Shown: positions 42,753-52,179, counted from the stretch's first letter. The stretch: 64,000 nt of DNA from Desulfonispora thiosulfatigenes DSM 11270 (GCF_900176035.1 NZ_FWWT01000015.1:1-64000), one strand, 5' to 3'. Notes: generated by a model not told the origin, from the letters alone. Numbers and translations: made by a program.

Positions 42753-44180
42753 ATGTTATTTCATTCCTTTGAATTTATGATCTTTTTTGCCGTTACCTTA
42801 TGTTTATATTATGCCTTTCCAGGAAAAAGAATTTATTTATTAGCACTAGCTAATCTTTTCTTTTATAGTATAGCCGGAATAGGATATCTGGCTTTGTTTA
42901 TCGGGATAACGAGTATAACTTATTTTTGTTCTCTAAAGTTACAAGGGAAATTTAAAAAGCTATATTTTCTTTTTGCGCTAATACTAAATATCAGTAATTT
43001 AGTATTTTTCAAGTATTCTTTATTTATTTTTACTAATATTGAGCGCTTCGTACCTTTTAATTTAACTAGTGCTGAAGGGGTTTTAAGTCAAATTATTTTA
43101 CCGATAGGTATTTCTTTTTATACTTTTCAAATAATTGCTTATATAGTGGATGTCTATCAAGGAAAGCTAGAACCTTGCAGGAATTGGCTAGACTTTTGGG
43201 TATTTACCTCCCTTTTTGCTAAATTAGTAGCAGGTCCTATTATGAGAGGAAAAGACTTACTCCCCCAAATTGAAACCATTAAAGAGATTACTTTTAAAAA
43301 AGAGTATTTCAAATTAGGAATTGCTTACTTTATGCTAGGATTAATAAAAAAGATTATCTTAGCTGACCAAATAGCTCCTTATGTTGAACAATTTTATGCA
43401 AAAGGAGCAGCGATGACGGGGGCTGATTCTTGGCTAGCCACTTATTTATTTGGTTTTCAACTTTATTTTGACTTTTCAGCTTATAGTGACATGGCTGTGG
43501 GGGTAGGGTATCTTTTAGGATTAAAACTTGCCATTAATTTCAAAACACCTTATTTAAGTGGAAGTGGCACGGAATTTTGGCGTAGATGGCATATTACCTT
43601 ATCAAATTGGATTAGAGATTATGTTTATATTCCTCTAGGTGGTTCCCGTAAAGGGAAGAATAGGCAATTAGCAAATATCCTGTTAGCTATGTTTATTTCA
43701 GGGCTATGGCATGGTGCTTCATGGTCGTTCATTTTATGGGGAGTATATCATGGTGTATTACAAGTATTACATAAGATTTATCTAGATTTACGCAAAAAAT
43801 TCAATTTAGATTGGCTAGCAGAAAAAAGGATTTATCATTTCGTTAGCATATTTGTCTTTTTTAATCTGGCATCCTTAGGCTGGGTACTTTTTGGTAGGAC
43901 GGATATCAAAAGCGCCCTAGTAATAATTTCTAAAATGCTTTATTTTAATCCTCTATCTTTAGTACAAAATGGATTATTACCCTATGTAATCGTTGTTCTT
44001 GTTTTGTATGGATTACACATTATAGAGTATTTTATCTTTAAACATCTTGCACAAATATCCTTAATGTGGCATAAATATTTTCCTGCACCAATCAGAGGCT
44101 TAGCCTACACCTTATTAATTGTGGTGTTAGTAATGTCTTTAGGTACAGCCGAAAACAATTTTATTTACTTTCAATTTTAG
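42753..44180 (+). CDS. MBOAT-family O-acyltransferase (AlgI/DltB-like)
   Basis: 475 residues, about eleven membrane helices. Typical AlgI/PatA features: FHSFEFMIFFAVTLCLYY at the start, LPIGISFYTFQIIAYIVDVYQG, SAYSDMAVGVGYLLG, FWRRWHITLSNWIRDYVYIPLGGSRKG, and the catalytic His in ISGLWHGASWSFILWG. It transfers acyl groups, usually acetyl, through the membrane. Forms a unit with the upstream SGNH gene, followed by a terminator. Confidence 0.93.
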   Translation: MLFHSFEFMIFFAVTLCLYYAFPGKRIYLLALANLFFYSIAGIGYLALFIGITSITYFCSLKLQGKFKKLYFLFALILNISNLVFFKYSLFIFTNIERFVPFNLTSAEGVLSQIILPIGISFYTFQIIAYIVDVYQGKLEPCRNWLDFWVFTSLFAKLVAGPIMRGKDLLPQIETIKEITFKKEYFKLGIAYFMLGLIKKIILADQIAPYVEQFYAKGAAMTGADSWLATYLFGFQLYFDFSAYSDMAVGVGYLLGLKLAINFKTPYLSGSGTEFWRRWHITLSNWIRDYVYIPLGGSRKGKNRQLANILLAMFISGLWHGASWSFILWGVYHGVLQVLHKIYLDLRKKFNLDWLAEKRIYHFVSIFVFFNLASLGWVLFGRTDIKSALVIISKMLYFNPLSLVQNGLLPYVIVVLVLYGLHIIEYFIFKHLAQISLMWHKYFPAPIRGLAYTLLIVVLVMSLGTAENNFIYFQF

Positions 44181-44243
44181 AGAAATTTCATTTTACAATG
44201 AAACTGAAACTTCAACTGTGTGCTATATTTGTTATTTTGTAAT

Positions 44244-44268
44244 GAGGGCCTTTAAGGGTCCTTTTTTT
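44244..44268 (+). terminator. terminator of the MBOAT unit
   Basis: AGGGCC/GGTCCT-type stem (with one G-U pair) followed by seven T. A second, weaker AATGAAA hairpin lies just before it (about 44185-44202). Confidence 0.75.
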
Positions 44269-44297
44269 ATTTCAATTTGTAAATATTAGAAATTATA

Positions 44298-44326
44298 TTG
44301 ACCTAGCAGAAAGAAAGTGATATTAT
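44298..44326 (+). promoter_or_regulatory. promoter of the histidine operon
   Basis: TTGACC (44298-44303) and TATTAT (44321-44326) separated by exactly 17 bp, about 55 nt before hisZ. No T-box or other leader structure is seen. Confidence 0.75.
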
Positions 44327-44380
44327 CATATTAACAAATTCATGCTTTAATGCGATAAAGCGATAAACGGAGTTGATTAA

Positions 44381-45520
44381 ATGCCATTATATTTTGAAAA
44401 ACCAAGAGGAACAAAAGATACATTACCAGATAAGATGAAAAAACTAAACGAGATAACCGGTTCGTGGGTTAGACTAATGGGTACTTGGGGATACGAAGAA
44501 ATTCAAACCCCTGTTATAGAATTTTATGAAACAGTAGGATTATTCTCTAAAACAAAACAAGATAGTTTCTTAAAATTATTAGATGGAACAGGAAAAACAA
44601 CTATTTTAAGATCAGACTACACAACCCCTATTGCGAGACTCACTGCTTCCTTACATCAAAAGATAGAATTTCCTATTAGATATATGTATCACGGAAAAGT
44701 ATATCGTAATAAAGGGTCAAATGGAGTAGAGGAAATAAATCAATTAGGGATTGAATTAGTCGGAGTCGATAATTTAGAAGGAGATGCTGAAGTAATTTGC
44801 TTAGCTGTGAAAAGCATAAGTAATTGCACCAGTAAAAAATTCCAAATATCCATTGGACACTCACAGTTTTTACAGTTATTACTAAAACAAGTAAATTGTC
44901 CAGACAATGTTCAGAAAAGTCTATACAATTTTCTCTTAGAACAAAACTATGTCGGATATAAAAGTACAGTAAGCGAATTAAATATAGAGGATAAATATAA
45001 AACATATTTAATAGATATTTTAAAATTACGTGGAAGCATAGAGCAAATAACTAGTGCTAAGGATTGGTTTAATTCTCCAGAATGGCAAAATATCTTTGCA
45101 GCCTTCTTGGGACTTTGGAAAATATTACAGGAATATCAAATCGAAGAATATATAGGCTTTGACTTAAGTTTAGTAGGAAATCAAAATTATTATACTGGAT
45201 TAATTTATAATGGTTATTCAGAAGGCAATCCAGCCCCAATTTGCACAGGTGGAAGATATGATAATCTTTTTGAAAGTTTTGAAAGAAATGCCCCAGCTAC
45301 AGGATTTGCCATTAACATCGATGCCCTCGTAAATGTAAGCGAATTAAATATGAACGAAAAGAAAAAAACCTTAATCATATACGAAGAAAAAAATCGTCTC
45401 GAAACTATCAAAATAGCAGAACAAATGCGGAGCGAAGGTAAAATAGTAATAATAATCGATAAAAATAAAGTCACAGAAAAATACAAAGAAGAATTCGCCG
45501 AAGTATTGTTCAGCGAGTAA
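44381..45520 (+). CDS. hisZ: ATP phosphoribosyltransferase regulatory subunit
   Basis: 379 residues, a histidyl-tRNA-synthetase paralogue. Seen: EKPRGTKDTLPDKM at the start, motif 2-like ILRSDYTTPIARL, and the HisZ-type TGLIYNGYSEGN / CTGGRYDNLFESF near residue 270-300. HisZ activates the short form of HisG; the next gene is a short HisG, which confirms the pairing and argues against a real hisS. First gene of the operon. Confidence 0.92.
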   Translation: MPLYFEKPRGTKDTLPDKMKKLNEITGSWVRLMGTWGYEEIQTPVIEFYETVGLFSKTKQDSFLKLLDGTGKTTILRSDYTTPIARLTASLHQKIEFPIRYMYHGKVYRNKGSNGVEEINQLGIELVGVDNLEGDAEVICLAVKSISNCTSKKFQISIGHSQFLQLLLKQVNCPDNVQKSLYNFLLEQNYVGYKSTVSELNIEDKYKTYLIDILKLRGSIEQITSAKDWFNSPEWQNIFAAFLGLWKILQEYQIEEYIGFDLSLVGNQNYYTGLIYNGYSEGNPAPICTGGRYDNLFESFERNAPATGFAINIDALVNVSELNMNEKKKTLIIYEEKNRLETIKIAEQMRSEGKIVIIIDKNKVTEKYKEEFAEVLFSE

Positions 45521-45545
45521 AAATTCAAGGTAAGGAGTGAACTTA

Positions 45546-46166
45546 ATGTTAACCTTAGCAGTATCCAAGGGAAGAATATTAGACGAAACTAATGAATTAT
45601 TAATAAAAGCTGGAATCATAAAAGAACCCGTAATTGAAGGTAGAAAGCTTGTAATTGAAAAACCTGAAGATAATCTACGATTTATTTTAGCAAAACCAAA
45701 AGATGTCCCAACCTATGTCCAGTATGGTGTAGCTGATGCAGGTATTGTAGGAAAAGATGTACTTCATGAAAAAGGGAAAGGCTATTATGAATTAACAGAT
45801 TTAAAAATTGGCTTATGCCGACTTAGTTTATGTGGGATAAAAGATAAAAAAAATAATCAAGGTGAAATGATCCGCATCGCAACTAGTTATCCAAATGTTA
45901 CAGCTGATTACTTTCGTACCAAAGGTCAGCAAGTAGAAATTATTTATTTAAATGGATCAGTAGAGCTTGCTCCTCTTTTAGGTTTAAGTGATTATATTGT
46001 AGATATTGTTTCAACAGGCACTACTTTACGAGAAAATGGTTTAGAAGAATTAGAAAAAATTGAGGATATCACCTGTAGATTAATTGTTAATCAAGCAACT
46101 TATCACTTAAAAAATAAGTTTATTGATGAAATAGTAGAAAAGTTAGAACGAGGTTTAAGCCAATGA
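45546..46166 (+). CDS. hisG: ATP phosphoribosyltransferase, short form
   Basis: 206 residues, the short form lacking the C-terminal regulatory domain. Seen: LAVSKGRILDETNELL, VPTYVQYGVADAGIVGKDVL and the PRPP loop VDIVSTGTTLRENGL. It catalyses the first step of histidine synthesis together with HisZ. ATG 45546 lies 8 nt after AAGGAG (GTG 45537 overlaps the SD). It overlaps hisH by 4 nt. Confidence 0.95.
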   Translation: MLTLAVSKGRILDETNELLIKAGIIKEPVIEGRKLVIEKPEDNLRFILAKPKDVPTYVQYGVADAGIVGKDVLHEKGKGYYELTDLKIGLCRLSLCGIKDKKNNQGEMIRIATSYPNVTADYFRTKGQQVEIIYLNGSVELAPLLGLSDYIVDIVSTGTTLRENGLEELEKIEDITCRLIVNQATYHLKNKFIDEIVEKLERGLSQ

Positions 46167-46765
46167 TAGGAATCATTGACTATGGAATGGGCAATATTTT
46201 TAGTTTACAGGCAGCTTTAAATAGATTAAATGTGAAAAATGAATTAGTTTTTGCAGTAGATAAGCTTGATGATTATAAGGCCCTAATGTTACCAGGAGTA
46301 GGAGCCTTCAAAGACGCCATGATAAATTTGGAAAAACTAGGTTTAGACAAAGCCTTAGTAGAATGGACTACTAAAGGAAAACCTTTACTGGGTATTTGTC
46401 TAGGAATGCAACTTTTTTTTGAGATAAGTAGGGAATATGGAAATACTAAAGGGCTAGGACTAATCCCAGGAACTATCGAAAAAATTCCAGCAAGAGTTAA
46501 AATCCCCCATATCGGGTGGAATAAACTAAATATAGAAAATAATCATCCAATATTTAAAGACTTAAACCAAGGTTATGTATATTTCGTACATTCATATTTT
46601 GCAAAAATGCCAAGGGATTTAATCTTAGCCCAGGCCCCCTACGGCGTGGAAATCCCAGCAATAGTAGCTAAAAATAATATCGTAGGTATGCAATTTCATC
46701 CCGAAAAAAGTGGCCAAACCGGCCTGAAATTACTAGAAAACTGGATCCAAAGCGTAAATGCTTAA
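46163..46765 (+). CDS. hisH: imidazole glycerol phosphate synthase glutaminase subunit
   Basis: 200 residues, class I glutamine amidotransferase. Nucleophile Cys in [11 protein letters not shown], His and Glu in MQFHPEKSG; oxyanion strand [12 protein letters not shown]. It supplies ammonia to HisF, here the C-terminal half of the next protein. Starts within the hisG stop (ATGA). Confidence 0.96.
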   Translation: MIGIIDYGMGNIFSLQAALNRLNVKNELVFAVDKLDDYKALMLPGVGAFKDAMINLEKLGLDKALVEWTTKGKPLLGICLGMQLFFEISREYGNTKGLGLIPGTIEKIPARVKIPHIGWNKLNIENNHPIFKDLNQGYVYFVHSYFAKMPRDLILAQAPYGVEIPAIVAKNNIVGMQFHPEKSGQTGLKLLENWIQSVNA

Positions 46766-46787
46766 CCCAATATTAGGAGGAAATCAT

Positions 46788-48311
46788 ATGAACTTCAACA
46801 TATACCCAGCCATCGATATCCGGGGCGGAAAATGCGTCCGCTTATATCAAGGCGATTATAATCAAGAAAACATATATTTTGATAATCCCGTAGATGCAGC
46901 CATGAAATGGAAAGAAAGTGGAGCTACCTGGCTACACATTGTAGATTTAGATGGAGCTAGAGAAGCTGCCCCTGTAAATCTGCCAGTAATTAAAGAAATT
47001 ATTGAAAAAACTGGCCTTAAGGTGCAAATAGGGGGAGGAATAAGAGATAGAGAAACAGCAAAATCTTATTTAGAAATTGGGGCAAAAAGAATCATTTTAG
47101 GTTCAGTTGCGCTTAATAATCCCCAAGTAGTAGCAGAAATAATTAGCATGTATGGAAGTGACAAGGTAGTAGTATCCCTTGATGGTCGTAATGGAAAAGT
47201 TTCTGGAGAAGGCTGGCTCGTAAAAACAGAAAAAGATTTGCTAGAAGTTGCAGAAGGTTTAGTTAAAATGGGCGTAAAAACCTTTATTTATACTGATATT
47301 GAGCGCGATGGAACTTTAAATGGTCCTAATATTAAAAATACTTTAGAATTAGCTAAGAAAACTGGCAGGAACATTATTGTAGCTGGGGGCGTAAGCAGCG
47401 AAGAAGACTGTTTAGAACTTTCTAAATATAAAGATCAAGGAATTGAAGGGATAATCACAGGTCGTGCTATTTACACCGGTAATATTAATTTAGAGAATTT
47501 ACTAAATAAGATGAAAGATGTTAATAGCTCAAATGATTCTCCAAGTATGCTCACGAAAAGAATTATTCCTTGCCTTGACGTTAAAGAAGGAAGGGTAGTA
47601 AAAGGTACAAGCTTTGTGGAACTTAAAGATGCCGGAGATCCTGTAGAATTAGCTTCTCTTTATGATGCAGAAGGGGCAGATGAATTAGTATTTTTAGACA
47701 TTTCAGCCAGCTTTGAAGGTCGTAAAACTATGTTAGAAATAGTTAAAAAGACAGCAGAAACAATTACCATTCCTTTTACTGTGGGTGGTGGAATAAATTC
47801 CTTAGAGGATATTAAAAATGTTTTACGAGCAGGAGCAGATAAGGTTAGTTTAAATACCGCAGCAGTCAAGAATCCTGAGTTAATTAAAGAAGCAGCGGAA
47901 AAGTTTGGAAATCAGTGTATTGTGGTGGCAATTGATGCTAAATATAATGCCCAAAAAGATATGTACGAAGTGTATACGCATGGAGGCAGAAATATTGCAG
48001 ACTTTGATGTCATCGAATGGGCAAAAAAGGTGGAAAGTTTAGGCGCGGGAGAAATATTATTAACCAGTATGGATCAAGATGGACATAAAGAAGGCTATGA
48101 TTTAAAACTTTTAGATTTAGTGTGTAGTAATGTTTCCATTCCTGTAATTGCTTCTGGGGGAGCGGGGAAAAAAGAGGATTTTTATGATGCCTTTACGAAA
48201 ACAAATACAGATGCTTGTTTAGCAGCGTCAATTTTTCATTATCAAGAAACAACGATTAAAAAAATTAAAGAGTATTTAAAAAATGAGGGGGTCATGATCA
48301 GATGGGAATAA
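46788..48311 (+). CDS. hisAF: HisA-HisF fusion: ProFAR isomerase / IGP synthase cyclase
   Basis: A single open frame of 507 codons. Residues ~1-243 are a full HisA barrel: catalytic Asp10 ([12 protein letters not shown]) and Asp170 (YTDIERDGT). After a ~10-residue polar linker ([10 protein letters not shown]), residues ~254-507 are a full HisF barrel: Asp264 (RIIPCLDV) and Asp429 (TSMDQDG). Both halves have normal length and phosphate loops (IGGGIRD; VGGGINS). HisA makes PRFAR, which HisF uses with ammonia from HisH, so the fusion joins consecutive steps. No SD precedes the internal ATG (47547). ATG 46788 follows AGGAGG; 46758 is too far upstream. It overlaps hisIE by 10 nt. Confidence 0.93.
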   Translation: MNFNIYPAIDIRGGKCVRLYQGDYNQENIYFDNPVDAAMKWKESGATWLHIVDLDGAREAAPVNLPVIKEIIEKTGLKVQIGGGIRDRETAKSYLEIGAKRIILGSVALNNPQVVAEIISMYGSDKVVVSLDGRNGKVSGEGWLVKTEKDLLEVAEGLVKMGVKTFIYTDIERDGTLNGPNIKNTLELAKKTGRNIIVAGGVSSEEDCLELSKYKDQGIEGIITGRAIYTGNINLENLLNKMKDVNSSNDSPSMLTKRIIPCLDVKEGRVVKGTSFVELKDAGDPVELASLYDAEGADELVFLDISASFEGRKTMLEIVKKTAETITIPFTVGGGINSLEDIKNVLRAGADKVSLNTAAVKNPELIKEAAEKFGNQCIVVAIDAKYNAQKDMYEVYTHGGRNIADFDVIEWAKKVESLGAGEILLTSMDQDGHKEGYDLKLLDLVCSNVSIPVIASGGAGKKEDFYDAFTKTNTDACLAASIFHYQETTIKKIKEYLKNEGVMIRWE

Positions 48312-48895
48312 TATCAGGAGTTAAATTTGATGAAAATGGCTTGATACCAGCTATCTTACAAAATTATTTAACAGGCAAAGTATTAATGCTTGGCTATATG
48401 AATGAAGAATCCTTAAATAAAACTATTGAAACTAGAGAAGTATGGTTTTATAGCAGGTCTAGACAAGAGTTATGGCATAAAGGAGCTACATCAGGCAATA
48501 TTCATAAAGTTGTTGATATTAGTTTTGATTGTGATCAAGATGCAGTTTTAGTAGGGGTAAACCCTATGGGCCCTACCTGCCACCTAGGTATCCAAAGTTG
48601 TTTTGGTGAGAAAAGCACTCTATTTTTAGAAGAATTAGCTGAAACTATCGAGCAAAGATATAATGAAAGGCCTGAAAATTCGTATACTACATATTTATTT
48701 GAAAAAGGTATAGATAAAATATTAAAAAAAGTAGGAGAAGAAGCCTCTGAAGTAATTATTGCTGCTAAAAATGATGACAAAGAAGAATTACATTTAGAAA
48801 CAGCAGATTTATTTTACCATTTATTTGTTTTATTTAGGGAAAAAGGGACAAGTTTTGAAGAGGTGTTAAAGGTGTTAAAAGAGAGGAGGGGCTAG
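48302..48895 (+). CDS. hisIE: bifunctional PR-AMP cyclohydrolase / PR-ATP pyrophosphatase
   Basis: 197 residues. The N-terminal HisI (~1-105) has [21 protein letters not shown], the metal-binding DCDQDAVL and a Cys pair (CHLGIQSC). The C-terminal HisE (~108-195) has [24 protein letters not shown] and [11 protein letters not shown]. It catalyses steps 2 and 3 of histidine synthesis. Its start lies inside the hisAF end. Confidence 0.96.
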   Translation: MGIISGVKFDENGLIPAILQNYLTGKVLMLGYMNEESLNKTIETREVWFYSRSRQELWHKGATSGNIHKVVDISFDCDQDAVLVGVNPMGPTCHLGIQSCFGEKSTLFLEELAETIEQRYNERPENSYTTYLFEKGIDKILKKVGEEASEVIIAAKNDDKEELHLETADLFYHLFVLFREKGTSFEEVLKVLKERRG

Positions 48896-48896
48896 A

Positions 48897-50186
48897 GTGA
48901 ATATCTTTAAATGGGCTGAAGTTTGCCCTGAAACAAAGAATAAAATCTTAAAACGAGCCGAAGTTGATATCACAGAGCAAATGGAAATAGCCAAAGATGT
49001 AATTGCAGAAGTAAAAGAAATCGGCGATAGTGCCGTGTTTAAATATACTGAAAAATTTGACAAAGCCCTTCTTACTAAAGAAACTTTAAAAGTAACCCAG
49101 GAAGAAATAGAACAAGGCTTTAAAAATGTTGAACCTGAATTTAGAGAAACTTTAGAATTTGCAGCTAATAATATAAGGAAATTTCATGAAAAGCAGATGC
49201 CTGAAAGCTTATGGTTCACCGAAACCGTCAAAGGCGTAATGGTAGGAGAGCAAACTAATCCTATTTCAGATGTATGTATTTACGTGCCGAGGGGTAAAGG
49301 AAGTTTCCCTTCAGTTTTATTAATGCTTGCCATTCCTGCAATTGTTGCAAATGTTCCAAAGATAACAGTAATTACACCTCCTAATCCAGAAGGCAATTTA
49401 GATGATGCTGTATTAGCCGCAGCAAAAATAGCAGGGGTAACTGAAATCTATAAAGTCGGTGGAATCCAAGGGGTAGCGGCAGTAGCCTATGGAACGGAAA
49501 CCATCCCTAAATGCAGTAAAATAATTGGACCAGGGAACTCCTTTGTGACAGCAGCTAAAAGATTATTGAGCGGAATAATAGATATTGGATCGCCAGCTGG
49601 ACCAAGTGAAGCCATAATTTTATCAGATGGTAGTGTAGACCCTAAAAAAGTAGCTCTGGATTTTATGATCGAAGCCGAACACGGACCCGATTCAGCATCC
49701 TTACTTGTAACTCATGATGAAAAATTAGCTGAAGATGTAACTAAAATTGTGATCACGCAATTAGAAAAACTATCTCCTAAAAGAAGAGAATTCGTGCAAA
49801 GATCCATCAATAATTATGGGGGAATTATTTTAACTAACTCTTTAGAAGAATCCATAGATTTTGTCAATGAATATGCCCCAGAACACATGGAAGTAATGAC
49901 GAAAAACCCTTTTGATATTTTACCACAAATAAAAAATGCCGGCGAAATCCTTCTAGGAGAAAATGCACCTATAAGTTTAGCCAACTTTGTACTAGGGCCT
50001 AATGCAATTTTACCCACAGGAGCAAAAGCTAAAACATATTCCAGCGTATCCGTCTTTGACTTTTTAAAAAGAACATCCGTAGGATATGTAACCGAAGAAG
50101 GATTTGACACAGTAAGGGACAAGGTTTCTATCTTCGCCCGTAAAGAAGGATTCGAAACCCACGCCCTCGCAGTTGAAGAAAGGTAG
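48897..50186 (+). CDS. hisD: histidinol dehydrogenase
   Basis: 429 residues, usual length. Seen: VCIYVPRGKGSFPSVLLML, GGIQGVAAVAYGTETIPK, IIGPGNSFVTAAKR, the signature IDIGSPAGPSEAIILSD, EAEHGPDSAS, and EYAPEHMEV with the zinc/catalytic His and Glu. Oxidises histidinol to histidine with NAD. GTG start; one base after the hisIE stop. Confidence 0.95.
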   Translation: MNIFKWAEVCPETKNKILKRAEVDITEQMEIAKDVIAEVKEIGDSAVFKYTEKFDKALLTKETLKVTQEEIEQGFKNVEPEFRETLEFAANNIRKFHEKQMPESLWFTETVKGVMVGEQTNPISDVCIYVPRGKGSFPSVLLMLAIPAIVANVPKITVITPPNPEGNLDDAVLAAAKIAGVTEIYKVGGIQGVAAVAYGTETIPKCSKIIGPGNSFVTAAKRLLSGIIDIGSPAGPSEAIILSDGSVDPKKVALDFMIEAEHGPDSASLLVTHDEKLAEDVTKIVITQLEKLSPKRREFVQRSINNYGGIILTNSLEESIDFVNEYAPEHMEVMTKNPFDILPQIKNAGEILLGENAPISLANFVLGPNAILPTGAKAKTYSSVSVFDFLKRTSVGYVTEEGFDTVRDKVSIFARKEGFETHALAVEER

Positions 50187-50196
50187 GAGATAAATA

Positions 50197-50832
50197 ATGC
50201 TGATTAATGTAGAAAGAAAAACCCTTGAATCAAAAATGGAAGTTTATATAGATGATGGCCCACGTAATCCACAGATTAAAAAAGAAATCCAAACCCCTTT
50301 AGCCTTTTTTAATCATATGATCGAACAAATTGCCTGGCGCAGTGAATTAAATATAGGCATAAAGACAGAATTAGATGAATATTTCTTAAGTCATGTTATA
50401 TGTGAAGATGTAGGAATTACCCTGGGTAAAGCTTTTAAAGAATTAGTCGAAAACAAATTAAAAGAAGGCGCTAAGGCTTATGGATTTGCTTATGCTACCA
50501 TAGATGAATCCCTAGCTAGAGCAGTAGTTAGCTTTGAAAGTAGAGCGTATATTGACCTTAATTTAGAAAATATCGAAGTACCAGAATCTACAGAAAATAT
50601 CCAATCGGAAGATTTAATTGCCTTTTTAGAAGGTTTTGCCCAAGGAGCACAGGCAACTTTACATATTGATCTTTTAAAAGGTAGACCCCAAAATGGACAC
50701 CACCACTGGGAAAGTATTTTTAGAGCCGTAGGACAAGCCTTAAGAGATGCTATCGAAATTAGACCTTGGAGAAAAGATATGTCCGCAGGAGTAGCAGGTA
50801 AAATAGAATTTAAAACCGAAGTAACCGAGTAA
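50197..50832 (+). CDS. hisB: imidazoleglycerol-phosphate dehydratase, divergent
   Basis: 211 residues. Overall IGPD fold and length, single function (no phosphatase domain). It deviates at normally strict sites: FFNHMI instead of FFDHML, and HVICED instead of HHTVED (the second metal-ligand His is Val). The second metal motif is intact (NGHHHWESIFRA), as is TIDESLARAVV. The position at the end of the his operon supports HisB. Activity with altered metal ligands is uncertain. No hisC or histidinol-phosphatase gene is in the operon. Confidence 0.82.
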   Translation: MLINVERKTLESKMEVYIDDGPRNPQIKKEIQTPLAFFNHMIEQIAWRSELNIGIKTELDEYFLSHVICEDVGITLGKAFKELVENKLKEGAKAYGFAYATIDESLARAVVSFESRAYIDLNLENIEVPESTENIQSEDLIAFLEGFAQGAQATLHIDLLKGRPQNGHHHWESIFRAVGQALRDAIEIRPWRKDMSAGVAGKIEFKTEVTE

Positions 50833-50885
50833 TTAGTGATATAATATAAACTACACATTATATCAAAAGTTCCTGGAGGTAAATC

Positions 50886-52124
50886 ATGTTTCATTTCGTA
50901 TATGCAGATGATGAGGGTAATGCCTATAATCATCCTAATTTATTAGCGGTAGCAAGGCTGGGTGCTAGTTTTGTTGAACCTACAGAAGAAGAACTAATTC
51001 CCCTACCAGAGGGGGCTTCTTTAACCATGATTCCTAATCGGACGCCAATAGTTATGGATATTGAGGGAAATTTCAAGAAATACACTAAAACAGGCTGGGC
51101 AGTAGGTGCTCTGTTGCCACAAGGATATACTAGAACGCTGTTACCTGCTTTTGTTAATGATAATGCTAAACCTACTCTTCCTTTATTTGGGTACTCAATG
51201 GTAGCTTTTAAAGATGGAGAATTTTATGTAGCGGCAAAATTAACTGATGAGGATGATAAGTGGAATCCACGTCATTTTAATACAGCCGACTTAGCACAGC
51301 GGGTTAAAAAGTTAACTGATAAATTTCCTGATAATAGAATAATAAAGCAAATAGGTCATTGTTCATTAACTTATGGATGTTTTACTGCTCAGAATATTTT
51401 TTATAATCGCTGGGAAGGGGGTATTCCCGTATCCCCTGTGTGCAATGCAAATTGTTTAGGGTGTATTTCTCTTCAGCCAAGTGAGTGTTGCCCTTCTCCA
51501 CAGCAGCGGATTAATTTTAGACCGACAGTAAATGAAGTAGTTGAAATAGGGCTTAATCATTTAATAAGTTCAGACTCTATTATAAGTTTTGGACAAGGGT
51601 GCGAAGGGGAGCCGAGTCTCCAGGCAGATTTAATTTCGGAGGCCATTAAAAAGATCAGAGAAAAAACTTTAAGCGGTACTATTAATATGAATACCAATGC
51701 TGGGTATACTGAAGGTATCGAAAAAATCTGTAAAAGTAAAATAGATTCCTTAAGGGTTAGTTTAAATAGCGCTAATCCTAAAATGTACGATAGCTATTAC
51801 AGACCCAATAATTATGATTTTGAAAATGTGCGTAAATCTTTATTAATTGCTAATGAAAATAATGTTTATACTTATTTAAACCTTCTTTCGTTTCCAGGAA
51901 TTAATGATACCGAGGAAGAAATAGAGCATTTACTAAATTTAGTGCGTGAAACTGGAGTAAGGTCAATCCAAATTCGTAACCTAAATATTGATCCGGACTT
52001 TTTCTTAAAGCAAATACCTCTTCCAGAGTCAGAAGCCCTTGGAGTTCCGACCTTCTTAAAAATTTTAAAGGATGAATTACCAGGCGTGGAAATAGGCAAT
52101 TATACCAAGCCCACCCGAGATTAA
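50886..52124 (+). CDS. radical SAM protein of unknown function
   Basis: 412 residues. An N-terminal ~165-residue domain (MFHFVYADDEGNAYNHPNLLAVARLG...) is followed by a radical SAM core with the cluster motif CNANCLGC (CX3CX2C) near residue 188, then ECCPSP, FGQGCEGEPSL, TINMNTNAGYTEGI and SLNSANPKMYDSYYRP. The Cys pair GHCSLTYGC precedes the core. Substrate not recognised. SD CCTGGAGG. It lies 53 nt after hisB, with a GATATAAT/ATTATATC dyad between them, so linkage to the his operon is unclear. Confidence 0.8.
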   Translation: MFHFVYADDEGNAYNHPNLLAVARLGASFVEPTEEELIPLPEGASLTMIPNRTPIVMDIEGNFKKYTKTGWAVGALLPQGYTRTLLPAFVNDNAKPTLPLFGYSMVAFKDGEFYVAAKLTDEDDKWNPRHFNTADLAQRVKKLTDKFPDNRIIKQIGHCSLTYGCFTAQNIFYNRWEGGIPVSPVCNANCLGCISLQPSECCPSPQQRINFRPTVNEVVEIGLNHLISSDSIISFGQGCEGEPSLQADLISEAIKKIREKTLSGTINMNTNAGYTEGIEKICKSKIDSLRVSLNSANPKMYDSYYRPNNYDFENVRKSLLIANENNVYTYLNLLSFPGINDTEEEIEHLLNLVRETGVRSIQIRNLNIDPDFFLKQIPLPESEALGVPTFLKILKDELPGVEIGNYTKPTRD

Positions 52125-52130
52125 GCATGC

Positions 52131-52164
52131 CCTAGACTCCTAAAAACAGCTTGACTTGTCTAGG
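52131..52164. promoter_or_regulatory. inverted repeat overlapping the rpmE -35 region
   Basis: CCTAGAC / GTCTAGG, 7 bp, loop of 20 nt. It spans the TTGACT of the rpmE promoter and follows the radical SAM stop by 6 nt. It may be an operator or a weak terminator lacking a T-tract. Confidence 0.4.
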
Positions 52165-52179
52165 ATAAAATATTATAAT
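52151..52179 (+). promoter_or_regulatory. rpmE promoter
   Basis: TTGACT and TATAAT separated by exactly 17 bp, about 45 nt before rpmE. A near-consensus housekeeping-sigma promoter. Confidence 0.85.

Noticed and set aside
44381-45520. histidyl-tRNA synthetase (hisS)
   Set aside because: Sequence is HisRS-like, but the length, degenerate motifs and the short HisG next to it identify HisZ.
47500-47560. separate hisF gene starting at ATG 47547
   Set aside because: No ribosome-binding site precedes the ATG and the frame is continuous from hisA, so a fusion is the simpler reading.
50838-50865. terminator between hisB and the radical SAM gene
   Set aside because: GATATAAT/ATTATATC pairs but has no GC and no T-tract, so it is more likely a promoter-region dyad.
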